Notes under the pieces: generated by a model | Seen by the model: the letters and a program-made list of their open reading frames with translations, nothing else | The model's database searches: none | What the model was told of the DNA's origin: nothing | NCBI GenBank assembly: GCA_009885955.1 | Contig: VFJS01000032.1 | Location: 1 to 64,000, forward strand | DNA length: 64,000 nt | Direction: 5' to 3' | DNA from: Spirochaetia bacterium | GTDB taxonomy: Bacteria > Spirochaetota > UBA4802 > UBA5550 | Made by a program: the position numbers and the translations under genes | Shown: positions 16,162 through 23,982 of the stretch, piece after piece | Position numbering within the stretch: the stretch's first letter is position 1 | How the letters are laid out: each line of letters starts with the position of its first letter

Positions 16162-18279
16162 TCAGTAAATCTTGAAATCAGTCTTTAAATCAAAGGAGGC
16201 GATTACCTGTGAATTTGTATATTTATCATTCTTACGAATATAATAATACCTGAACCACTTGTGCTTGACGGCAATGCCGGCCGACTGGCTGAATTTAAAG
16301 GTCATGGAATTTTCAACTTCAATCCTCCTGTATCCTTTTTCTTCCAGAACAATTTTAACCGTACTGTAAGCCATAAATGAATCAATGTTCAGATTGTAGG
16401 TAAAATAGCTTAAAAATTTAACCTCCACGTTCAGGATTGTCTCGAACCCGTAAACAGGAGGCCCTTGCGGATCGTGGACCTCCTTTTCAAAACCTGCGCC
16501 TGCTTTCCCCTTTACGATTGTTCCGGCTATATTGACACCAGCAGTTTCGCGCAGCGTAGTAGGCCTGCGGTTATCCGCAACGGAAATAACAACCGAATCG
16601 GCCTGGGACTTATGGTAGGGTTTCACCATGTGATCCAGGTTCAGGTTGTAGACCAGGGTCCCCCTGAGGAGATTATGAATATATGTATCATTCTCCTTTT
16701 CGTAGAATATATAGGGGGTCAGGATAAACTGGTGCAGGCTGTTATACACGGTGAAATCAATTCTGTCCTCTGTACCAAGATGCTTTAAGGATTTGTCGGC
16801 ACTTCCCGCCGGGGGTTTGGCGCCGTAACTCATTTCCACAGATGTATTATTAAAAAAGCCCGAAAGGAAGATATCGGCAGTTGCCCTGAACCTCCTGTCG
16901 AGGTAGCCATACCCGTTCAACAAGAGGACCTTTTTCCCCTTCAGATCTTCAAGAGCCGTGTCATGGATATTCATCCATGTGTTTACGAAAGGTATATCCT
17001 TTTTCAATAAATACTGTGTCTCGTCATATATGGACTGGGTCGACGCTATGCTGTAGAACCTGCCAGGGGCAAGGTTGTAGTTCTGGACCTTTCCGTCTGT
17101 AACGCCTGAGACCCTGAATGTTTTCAGGAGCGGCTGCATCTGCATGATATCGCTGCCGCTTAGACGGTAAATGAATACGGGATAATTGGTGTTGATGGAA
17201 AAAAGGAGGTCAGACTCCCTGATCTTTTCATCAAGATTAAGAGGGGTTACGGCATTATCGCCAAGTATGGATATCTCAGTGTTGAACCTGTCCCTCAGGA
17301 GGTTAAGAACCCTTTCGTCGTTGAACACAATGGTTTTGCCCCCGGTCACGGCCAGGACCTTGCCGTGTTCGCTCACGAAATGTTCTTTCCACCTGGTAAT
17401 CCTGGAAATGAAATCCCGGTATGGGCTCCCTTCAATCCGGTACCGTTTTGAAGGGATGTACCGGTAATCCGAAACTTTTATCCCGCTCCCCAGTTCAAGG
17501 TCGAGGATATAACATCCGCTGCTCCTTGACGCGCCTATGACGGCCCTTCCATCATAGAGTTCGGCCCTTTCGATCTTTTTATTAAAAATACCTCCGCTGT
17601 TATCCGAACCGCTGATGATGAGGCCGATCCCGCTGAACTCTTTTAAAAGCGCCAGGTTGATATCATCATCAAGCCCTGATAAAAGCATGATATGGGAAAC
17701 AGCTTCCTTTTTCAGCAAGGAAAGAGCATTTTTAAGCGTGAGTATTTCATCCTCCATCCTTGCCTGGTAGAGGTTCTTTTCCGCGATGTCCAGAAGAATA
17801 TTCCTCGACGACAGAGCGATAAAGGCGATTCTCTTATCCCTGACGGTATGTATGGTATACGGCGCGAATATGGGGGAACCGTTCCGCGTAAGGTTGCCCG
17901 ACATGAGCAGCGTGGGGTTCCCCTTCTGGAGAAACTCCAGGGTGTTAATTCCTATCCTGAGATCGGCCGATGAGACAAGGGTCATGGCGCAGTTCATGTG
18001 CCGGAAAAAATCCATCACCGCCGAACCGAAACTGTACTTGGCTATGATGCCTGGGTAGAAGGAGTTGCCCAGGTCGATATAAAGAACATCCCCTGTTTTC
18101 CGTTCATTCAGGATCGTCTGGCCGAGGAGCAGCATGGGGTCTTTGTCCTCCTGGCCTTCTACCTCCGATAAAAAACCGCCCTTGAGGTTTGATGTTATGA
18201 CAATCCTCAGATCACTGCCGGCAAGTTCTCCGTTAAAATAAAAAAGGGCTGCCAGGACAATGGGCAGGGCATATCTCAT
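16162..18279 (-). CDS. Degenerate 5'-nucleotidase-like secreted protein
   Basis: A 705-residue protein with a signal peptide (residues 1-21). The layout follows UshA/5'-nucleotidases, but the metal ligands are replaced. The expected TNDxHG reads TSNLKGG, the LDAGDxF position reads LDLGNSF, the GNHE position reads SADLRIG and the GGHTH position reads SGSDN. The usual C-terminal nucleotide-binding domain follows (SDLLFSINTNYPVFIYRLSGSDI). The last 200 residues are rich in alternating aromatic strands (YIFYEKEND, FRYYYIRKN) and end in Tyr, so they may form an outer-membrane or surface domain. It probably binds rather than hydrolyses its ligand. It overlaps the upstream coiled-coil lipoprotein gene by 4 bp, implying translational coupling. 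Confidence 0.65.
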   Translation of the reverse strand: MRYALPIVLAALFYFNGELAGSDLRIVITSNLKGGFLSEVEGQEDKDPMLLLGQTILNERKTGDVLYIDLGNSFYPGIIAKYSFGSAVMDFFRHMNCAMTLVSSADLRIGINTLEFLQKGNPTLLMSGNLTRNGSPIFAPYTIHTVRDKRIAFIALSSRNILLDIAEKNLYQARMEDEILTLKNALSLLKKEAVSHIMLLSGLDDDINLALLKEFSGIGLIISGSDNSGGIFNKKIERAELYDGRAVIGASRSSGCYILDLELGSGIKVSDYRYIPSKRYRIEGSPYRDFISRITRWKEHFVSEHGKVLAVTGGKTIVFNDERVLNLLRDRFNTEISILGDNAVTPLNLDEKIRESDLLFSINTNYPVFIYRLSGSDIMQMQPLLKTFRVSGVTDGKVQNYNLAPGRFYSIASTQSIYDETQYLLKKDIPFVNTWMNIHDTALEDLKGKKVLLLNGYGYLDRRFRATADIFLSGFFNNTSVEMSYGAKPPAGSADKSLKHLGTEDRIDFTVYNSLHQFILTPYIFYEKENDTYIHNLLRGTLVYNLNLDHMVKPYHKSQADSVVISVADNRRPTTLRETAGVNIAGTIVKGKAGAGFEKEVHDPQGPPVYGFETILNVEVKFLSYFTYNLNIDSFMAYSTVKIVLEEKGYRRIEVENSMTFKFSQSAGIAVKHKWFRYYYIRKNDKYTNSQVIASFDLKTDFKIY

Positions 18280-19052
18280 TTATCACCCTTTTTCAGGGAC
18301 TTTTCCATTTCGATTATATCCTTTCTCTTTTTTGACTCTATGAGCTCCTTTTCCTTTTCTGAAAGGAGACGGCGGAGTTCCTCCTCCCTGTCCTTACCAG
18401 CTCCGCTCAGATCTATGAGTCCCCGTATAATATCATTTTTATTCATCAATTCGCCGCTGAGTTTTTTTATTCTGCCGCTGAGCTCGCTCAGATCCAGGTC
18501 AAGGGAGTGTATGATATCATCATCATTGGAAATGGTCTTTTTGAGCTCTTCGGCCTTAATCGACAGTTCATAAACATTCCGTGCATGCTCCTTTTTAATC
18601 CTCTCCATTTCATTTCCGAAATTCAGTTCCCTCTTCTTTATCTCTTCATTGAGCATGAGAATCTTGCTGCCCAGCGTACCTTCAAGATTCCTGTTCAGCA
18701 GGGCCATGTCCTGAATTTTCCGGGAACTCTCTTTTTCAAGTATCCTGCTTTTCTCCTCAAGGTTCCGGTACTTCTCATTCATGAGGTGCATGTCACTGGC
18801 AGACTTTTCAAGGAGGGCCTTTTTTTCAGCAGCAAGATTTTCATACTGCGCCTGCTTCTCCTGTATCTCCCTGATCCTGGCTATGTTCTCCTCTTCAACA
18901 ATGCTGTTTCTTCTTTCAATGAGGATGAGCCTGTTCCTGATGATATGATTTTGAGATTTAATTTTTTCTATCTCCCCTCTGCCGTCGGCATGTATATAGG
19001 TTGCGCATGACGGGACAACAAAAAGGAAGATCAGGAATAGTGGTTTGTTCAT
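18276..19052 (-). CDS. Coiled-coil lipoprotein
   Basis: A 258-residue protein starting MNKPLFLIFLFVVPSC: a signal peptide with lipobox VPSC. Nearly all of the rest is charged heptad coiled coil (KIKSQNHIIRNRLILIERR through KEKELIESKKRKD). GAGG lies 5 nt upstream of this ATG; a longer frame to 19172 has no such site and would bury the signal peptide. Its stop overlaps the start of the 5'-nucleotidase-like gene by 4 bp, so the two are probably translated together and may interact in the periplasm. Confidence 0.7.
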   Translation of the reverse strand: MNKPLFLIFLFVVPSCATYIHADGRGEIEKIKSQNHIIRNRLILIERRNSIVEEENIARIREIQEKQAQYENLAAEKKALLEKSASDMHLMNEKYRNLEEKSRILEKESSRKIQDMALLNRNLEGTLGSKILMLNEEIKKRELNFGNEMERIKKEHARNVYELSIKAEELKKTISNDDDIIHSLDLDLSELSGRIKKLSGELMNKNDIIRGLIDLSGAGKDREEELRRLLSEKEKELIESKKRKDIIEMEKSLKKGDK

Positions 19053-19255
19053 ATACTGGCCTCTGTCCCGGTAATTATTTTTTCTCACTCCGATGTGTTG
19101 AGGGTATAACCGTAACGATGATATATTGCAGTATATCATGCCGGGAATACCGGAAAAATTTGCAATTTTCACTTAAATTCGTTGACAATAACCGTAAAAA
19201 ATAAATTAACTAACGATTCTGAAATTTACATAAAAATATATACGATTGGATTTCA

Positions 19256-20509
19256 ATGAAAAAATTATTTTTACTCCCTTTTTTATTATCTGCCCTTATA
19301 TTTTTCATACAAAAGTGCAGCACACTTCCCGGGTCAGGGCCGGGACAGGTAAAAAAATTGGAAATAGAGGGATTAAGGGAGATAAAAATATCCTTTACCG
19401 GCGATATTATCATGCACGATGCAGTGAAGCTCTCTGCAGAGCACCACAATGTTCTGGGCAGCGACAGGAAAACCTCGCTGAACAACCTGGGATTCGACTA
19501 CCTCTTTGAAAAGGTGAGCCCCTACCTCCGATCATCAAACATGGCTGTGGGGAATATGGAGTTCCCGGTTTCGCCCCCCTTTAAAGCTGCAGGCATGGTT
19601 TTCAACTGCATCCCGGAAATCATCCCGTCAATGAAAAGCTCGGGATTCACTGCAATGACCATAGCAAACAACCATATACTGGACGGCGGGATCAAGGGGA
19701 TTGTAGATACCATTAATTATCTGAACACCTATTCCATGGACATCATCGGGGTCAACAGCTCAGAGCAGCTCACCAGATCAGGTCTAATAAAAGAAATTGG
19801 CGGCATAAAAATCGGTTTAGTCTCATACGCCGGTATAATGAACTACCCATTCCCCCGCGATCCGAAAGGGTTCTATATTAATAATGTTGCCAACAGGGCT
19901 TATGTGAAAAAGGACATAGCGGCAATAAGGGCTAAATGCGACTACCTCGTTATGATCGTCCATTCCGGGAACGAATATGAAATAGACCCGCTGGGTACCG
20001 ATGTAATCATGATAAAAGAAAACATTGAGGACGGAGTTGACCTGGTAATAAGGCACCATCCCCATGTCCTTCAGCCTGCAGAAAAAGTTATTGCCAAAGA
20101 CGGCAGGGAAACCTTCATATTCTACAGCCTGGGGAACTTCATTTCAAACCAGGGGGCTTCAAAAGTCAACCCGAAGGACGGAGTGATAGTCCACACCAGG
20201 GATTCCATGATTCCCACGCTTATCCTGAAACAGGAGGATAAAAAACTCTCCGCCAGGTTCGAGGTTCTCCCGGTGACTACAATAAACAGGATAGAGGCCA
20301 AAAGGGAAATTCAGACTGTGCCGATAAAAGACGAAATCAATTCACTCAGGGAAAAACTGAAAAATTCCGACGGGAAAATGAAAGGGAAGATAGACATGGA
20401 GCTTAAATCCATGGTAACGAAAAATGAGCACATTAAGAAAATAATTTTCAGGTACCAGGACATTAAAGAGATCAGAATACTAGAACCGGCGGAAATAACA
20501 GGAAAATAA
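19256..20509 (+). CDS. CapA-family (PGA_cap) lipoprotein
   Basis: A 417-residue protein of the CapA/PgsA family, a metallophosphatase-like fold found in poly-gamma-glutamate capsule synthesis but also widespread in bacteria without capsule. Motifs: ISFTGDIIMHD, MAVGNMEFP, TIANNHILDGG, VHSGNEYE, IRHHPHVLQ and FYSLGNFISNQ. The N-terminus is a signal peptide with a Cys near residue 22, so it is probably lipid-anchored. No capB or capC lies nearby. The STAS gene follows after 1 bp. Confidence 0.85.
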   Translation: MKKLFLLPFLLSALIFFIQKCSTLPGSGPGQVKKLEIEGLREIKISFTGDIIMHDAVKLSAEHHNVLGSDRKTSLNNLGFDYLFEKVSPYLRSSNMAVGNMEFPVSPPFKAAGMVFNCIPEIIPSMKSSGFTAMTIANNHILDGGIKGIVDTINYLNTYSMDIIGVNSSEQLTRSGLIKEIGGIKIGLVSYAGIMNYPFPRDPKGFYINNVANRAYVKKDIAAIRAKCDYLVMIVHSGNEYEIDPLGTDVIMIKENIEDGVDLVIRHHPHVLQPAEKVIAKDGRETFIFYSLGNFISNQGASKVNPKDGVIVHTRDSMIPTLILKQEDKKLSARFEVLPVTTINRIEAKREIQTVPIKDEINSLREKLKNSDGKMKGKIDMELKSMVTKNEHIKKIIFRYQDIKEIRILEPAEITGK

Positions 20510-20510
20510 T

Positions 20511-20900
20511 ATGTCCGGAAAACTGATACTTACTGAAAGAAAAAAATACGGGTACATGATCATAGACATGTCCGGTGACATTTCGAATAATGAGACCGCG
20601 GCGCTCCAGTCATACATACTGGCCCATCACACAAAGGAATCAAGCGTCATTATCCTTAACCTTGAAAAATTCTCAAACCTCTCCGACCAGATGCAGGCAA
20701 GCCTTGTTCAAATGGCCAGGGACCTGTCCGGGAACGGTATAAGCATATTCATGATGAATGTTTCTGAAGAGATCAATTCATCGCTGATCCGCAACAGGTA
20801 CAACAACTATATCAAGATTATCCGAAATGAAGAGATGCTGATGAACAGAAAAAAGCAGCAGGAGCTCGATAACATCCTGAACATCTCAACCGAGGAATAA
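20511..20900 (+). CDS. Divergent STAS-domain protein
   Basis: A 129-residue single-domain protein with the STAS strand-helix pattern (YMIIDMSGDISNNETAALQSYI, SSVIILNLEKFSNLSDQMQASLVQMA, GISIFMMNVSEEI). The usual D-S-S/T-G phosphorylation loop is replaced by SNLSDQ, so it may not be a normal phospho-switched anti-anti-sigma factor. It lies 1 bp after capA and overlaps the convergent RtcA-like gene by 15 bp. Confidence 0.65.
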   Translation: MSGKLILTERKKYGYMIIDMSGDISNNETAALQSYILAHHTKESSVIILNLEKFSNLSDQMQASLVQMARDLSGNGISIFMMNVSEEINSSLIRNRYNNYIKIIRNEEMLMNRKKQQELDNILNISTEE

Positions 20901-21878
20901 ATCAACCAAATCAGGTTCCGGGTATCCGCCGTTTCCGGGCCCTCCCTTCACCGGCATTTTCCCGGCAAGGCGTAAAAAAAAACTGCTTTCACGGAAAAAA
21001 TCCCCCGGGAGAATATTTTTTTCAATGGACTCTGCTGCCTCATGCAGCCTTGCCGTTAATATTTCCAGGTTATGTTCAGCGTCAAATACAAGGTCGCCGG
21101 CACTGTTATATATATTAAAGCACACCGGTACAATGCATGGCTGCGGACCTGAACCGGAGGAATCTTCAGCATCCAGAAACAGGGATGCAGAGATCCCCAT
21201 CCCTGCGCTGTCGAGGACTTCAATGATGGATACATTGTTACTATCCAGATGAAGCTCAGAAGAGATAAGGGCTTTCATATCTTCTGGGTGTCTCATGTTG
21301 AGACCGGAGAATACAATGGAACCCCTTTTTGCCGCAATCCTCTCCCGGCATAAAGACGGACCCTTTTCCCCGTCCTCTTCCGGATATATCCTGGCCTCAA
21401 CCAATCCCTGTCCGGAGCCGTAAAAGCCGTAGCGCTTCAGCCTGATTCCGCCGTAGAGGCCGGCTTTTTCGAGCATCGGAAAAAGTGAATCATTAATAAA
21501 TGATATCGGATACGACAGCGAAGAATGGGTCACGCCGCAGATATTCAGAACCGTCCTGAACTCTCTCTTGAACAGCGCCGGGGCAAGAAACAGAATTATT
21601 TCCGAAATTGCCGAAAACATGCCTGATGCGATGTCATAGCTCCAGCCGGCAGGCCTGGCTGGATAATATGAAATGGAAATGCCGTCCCTCTTCATGGACC
21701 CAAGCCCTGAAGAATGTACAAGGTTTTCAATATCAGCAAGGACCGGCTCAAATTCACGGTTACCGGAGATAAAGGCGCAGCCGTGGTTTAATCTTACCGG
21801 TTTTTCAGTGAGGAGTGAAAGGGAAAGTGCCTGGCGAAAAAAAATCCAGTCAGGGATTTCAACATCAATGGAGATCAT
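20886..21878 (-). CDS. RtcA-like protein lacking catalytic motifs
   Basis: A 330-residue protein with the fold signature of RNA 3'-phosphate cyclase: RQALSLSLLTEKPVRLNHG, a long insert, then GVTHSSLSYPISFINDSLFPMLEKAGL and RYGFYGSGQGLVEARIYP. The family's S-G-G-G-Q motif near the N-terminus is absent (EIPDWIFFRQAL), and the C-terminal H-x-A-D-Q block holding the nucleophilic His is not seen (YPEPDLVDLF). About 30 C-terminal residues are missing compared with RtcA. It is probably non-catalytic, like Rcl1-type relatives, or a decaying gene. The stop overlaps the convergent STAS gene. serS lies 9 bp upstream, so the two share a transcript. Confidence 0.65.
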   Translation of the reverse strand: MISIDVEIPDWIFFRQALSLSLLTEKPVRLNHGCAFISGNREFEPVLADIENLVHSSGLGSMKRDGISISYYPARPAGWSYDIASGMFSAISEIILFLAPALFKREFRTVLNICGVTHSSLSYPISFINDSLFPMLEKAGLYGGIRLKRYGFYGSGQGLVEARIYPEEDGEKGPSLCRERIAAKRGSIVFSGLNMRHPEDMKALISSELHLDSNNVSIIEVLDSAGMGISASLFLDAEDSSGSGPQPCIVPVCFNIYNSAGDLVFDAEHNLEILTARLHEAAESIEKNILPGDFFRESSFFLRLAGKMPVKGGPGNGGYPEPDLVDLFLG

Positions 21879-21887
21879 GAGAATTTC

Positions 21888-23147
21888 TTATCTCAGGTAG
21901 CTTTTAAGAACGTCAGGGATGTCCATGGTGCCGTCGCCCTTCTGATAGTTTTCAATCACGGCTGCAAGGGTCCTTCCGGCTGCGAGTCCCGATCCGTTAA
22001 GAGTATGGAGGTACTTCGGCTTCGCGCCCTTCGATTCCCTGTATCTGATCATGGCCCTCCTGGCCTGGTAGTCTATAAAATTGGAGCACGATGAGACCTC
22101 AAGGTACCTGTCCAGCCCGGGCATCCAAACCTCTATGTCGTATGTTTTGGATGATGAAGCCGATGTGTCGCCGCTTGAGAGGAGTACCACGCGGTAATGG
22201 AGATCAAGGCGCTTCAAGACCTCCTCGGCATTTGCCGTGAGCTTCTCAAGCTCTTCCGATGAAGTTGCGGGATCTACAAACTTAACCAGTTCCACCTTCT
22301 GGAACTGGTGGACTCTTACCAGGCCCCTGGTGTCCCTGCCGGCAGCCCCGGCCTCCCTCCTGAAGCAGGAAGACTGCATGGTCACATATACCGGAAGGTC
22401 CTCCATTTCAAGGATTTCATCCCTGTAGAGGTTGGTCAGCGTCACCTCGGCCGTGGGGATAAGGGAAAGGCCATCCTTCTCGAGCCTGTAATATTCGTCC
22501 TTGAACTTGGGATACTGGCCCGTGGCCGTCATGCTTTCGTCATTCACTATCAGGGGGCCGAAAATTTCAGTGTATCCATGCTCACCGGTGTGAAGGTCGA
22601 GCATAAAGTTCAGAAGGGCCCTTTCAAGCCTGGCAGCCAGCCCCCTGTAGACATAGAACCTGGCTGCGGCAATTTTAGTCCCCCTCTCGAAGTCCAGGAT
22701 ATTCATTTCAGTCCCAATATCATAATGGGGCCTGGGTGTAAAGGAAAACTTCCTCTTCTCGCCCCAGGTCCTTACAACGGTATTGTCCTTCTCATCCTTG
22801 CCTTCCGGCACCGATTCATCGAGTATGTTGGGGATGGTCAGATGGAGCTCGTTGTATTTTTCGTTGATACTGTTGATTTCCTCATCCATCTTTTTAAGTT
22901 CATCGGAAATCCCCTGGACCTCTTTCATGATTTCCTCTGTATCGCCCCCCTTCGACTTCCGTATGCCGATCTCCTTCGAAATCCTGTTCCTCTTCTCCCT
23001 CAGTTCGTCTGATCTGCCGGAAAGCTCCTTTCTCATGTCCGAGATCTCTTTCAAATAATCTATATCAACCACCCCGGTCATGTTTCGCTTTTCGATGAGC
23101 CTCCTCAGGCCCTCGAGGTCTTCCCTGATCAGTTTCGGATCAATCAT
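21888..23147 (-). CDS. serS: Seryl-tRNA synthetase
   Basis: A 419-residue class II synthetase that charges tRNA-Ser (and also tRNA-Sec, relevant to the selenoprotein gene beside it). The N-terminal coiled-coil arm (residues about 30-105) is present. Motif 2 is FRREAGAAGRDTRGLVRVHQF, and motif 3 is TLNGSGLAAGRTLAAVIENY. The length is standard. It precedes the RtcA-like gene by 9 bp. No T-box or other leader structure was recognised upstream. Confidence 0.97.
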   Translation of the reverse strand: MIDPKLIREDLEGLRRLIEKRNMTGVVDIDYLKEISDMRKELSGRSDELREKRNRISKEIGIRKSKGGDTEEIMKEVQGISDELKKMDEEINSINEKYNELHLTIPNILDESVPEGKDEKDNTVVRTWGEKRKFSFTPRPHYDIGTEMNILDFERGTKIAAARFYVYRGLAARLERALLNFMLDLHTGEHGYTEIFGPLIVNDESMTATGQYPKFKDEYYRLEKDGLSLIPTAEVTLTNLYRDEILEMEDLPVYVTMQSSCFRREAGAAGRDTRGLVRVHQFQKVELVKFVDPATSSEELEKLTANAEEVLKRLDLHYRVVLLSSGDTSASSSKTYDIEVWMPGLDRYLEVSSCSNFIDYQARRAMIRYRESKGAKPKYLHTLNGSGLAAGRTLAAVIENYQKGDGTMDIPDVLKSYLR

Positions 23148-23273
23148 ATCTCCACCCCAAAATCAATTTTTTGGCATCTACCCAATGATACATAGTCCTA
23201 TTTTTAGTAAAATTATGATGAAATCATTTTTTGTCAAGAGGTAAACTGCGAAGAGAATTCAGGAAATAAATAT

Positions 23274-23302
23274 TTGACGCCGGCAACACCCCTATGTATA
23301 TT
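23274..23302 (+). promoter_or_regulatory. Strong sigma-70-type promoter for the selenoprotein gene
   Basis: TTGACG at 23274-23279 and TATATT at 23297-23302 have the ideal 17-bp spacing. It points to the glutaredoxin-like gene and predicts a leader of about 95 nt. It lies in the space between divergent serS and that gene. Confidence 0.7.
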
Positions 23303-23405
23303 CAAAGGAGGCTGCGGGTTGATATTTATACAAAGCAGTTCTCGAAAACAAAAAAACAGGGATACACGAAAATCATTCATATCAGACATGGAAAAGGAGG
23401 AAAAT

Positions 23406-23621
23406 ATGCCCGATAAAATTCTAATTTACGGAAAAGCCGGATGACCTTATACCGATTCGGCCAGGTCGGCCTACGGAAACAGGGCTATTTATTATGATGT
23501 AAAAGAGGACAAATCAAAGATCGACGAGATGCTCAAATATTCAGGCGGGAAAAAACAGGTGCCCGTCATAGTTGAAGGAGATAAAGTCACCGTGGGATAC
23601 GGCGGTTCCTGAGGGGTTTAA
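23406..23621 (+). CDS. Glutaredoxin-like selenoprotein with two UGA/Sec codons
   Basis: A gene of 71 codons, missed by standard calling because UGA appears in frame at codon 13 (23442-23444) and codon 69 (23610-23612); the stop is TAA at 23619-23621. Read through, it gives MPDKILIYGKAG-U-PYTDSAR, then a thioredoxin-fold body (IYYDVKEDKSKIDEMLKYSG, KQVPVIVEGDKVTVGYGGS) and ends U-G-V. The first UGA replaces the first Cys of the CxxC site (U-x-x-T), as in the Uxx-star glutaredoxin-like family. The body keeps the cis-Pro (QVPVI) and the final GYGG. AAGGAGG lies 5 nt upstream of the ATG. Each UGA is followed at the correct distance by a hairpin with GGU in its loop. The sel genes are not in this window. 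The redox partner is unknown. Confidence 0.9.
23452..23476 (+). promoter_or_regulatory. SECIS element 1 (after UGA codon 13)
   Basis: CCG (23452-54) and GGCC (23459-62) pair with GGCC (23468-71) and CGG (23474-76), closing a loop AGGUC. The GGU begins 19 nt after the UGA; in E. coli fdhF the equivalent spacing is 18 nt with loop AGGUCU. This is where SelB would bind to decode codon 13. The stem is interrupted by an internal loop, as is common in bacterial SECIS. Confidence 0.8.
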
Positions 23622-23646
23622 TGTGCTGCGGTCTGCAGCATGGCAT
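23621..23646 (+). promoter_or_regulatory. SECIS element 2 (after UGA codon 69)
   Basis: TGCTGC (23624-29) pairs perfectly with GCAGCA (23635-40), closing loop GGUCU; a lower AUG/CAU helix (23621-23/23644-46) follows a 3-nt bulge. The GGU begins 17 nt after the second UGA. The hairpin lies mostly beyond the TAA stop, so it has no coding role and is best explained as a SECIS for the penultimate UGA. Confidence 0.78.
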
Positions 23647-23686
23647 ATTCCCGGGATGTTGACAGGGGAGAGATCAATCTCTATTT

Positions 23687-23956
23687 TTACCTGCCGTATT
23701 TTTTAACATTATCCTCGATTATCACCTTCCCCTTTTCAACCTTATCCGTGATATGCTTCACGGTCTCCTCCCTGGTCTTCGGGATTTTCTGCCCCGTATA
23801 ATAGAGGTAGCCGAGATATGCGCTAATAACAATGAGTGAAAGTATTATCATTTTTATCATCTTTTTCACAAGGGATATAATGATGATTACCCCGAGTATA
23901 ACTGCAGCGGCCAGATAAAGATTATTTGATGTAATTGTCTTTAGTATCTCTTCCAT
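23687..23956 (-). CDS. Small membrane protein, function unknown
   Basis: An 89-residue protein with two hydrophobic helices (residues about 13-30, YLAAAVILGVIIIISLV, and about 34-53, MIILSLIVISAYLGYLYY) separated by a short KKMIK turn, then a charged helical tail (REETVKHITDKVEKGKVI). No family was recognised. It is convergent with the selenoprotein gene and lies 26 bp downstream of the transglutaminase-like gene on the same strand, so the two are probably co-transcribed. Confidence 0.6.
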   Translation of the reverse strand: MEEILKTITSNNLYLAAAVILGVIIIISLVKKMIKMIILSLIVISAYLGYLYYTGQKIPKTREETVKHITDKVEKGKVIIEDNVKKYGR

Positions 23957-23982
23957 ATTTACTCCTGTACCTCATGAATGTT

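Noticed and set aside
20886-20900. UGA stop of the RtcA-like gene as a possible selenocysteine codon
   Set aside because: No GGU-loop hairpin 15-25 nt downstream, and the downstream frame does not restore the missing C-terminus.
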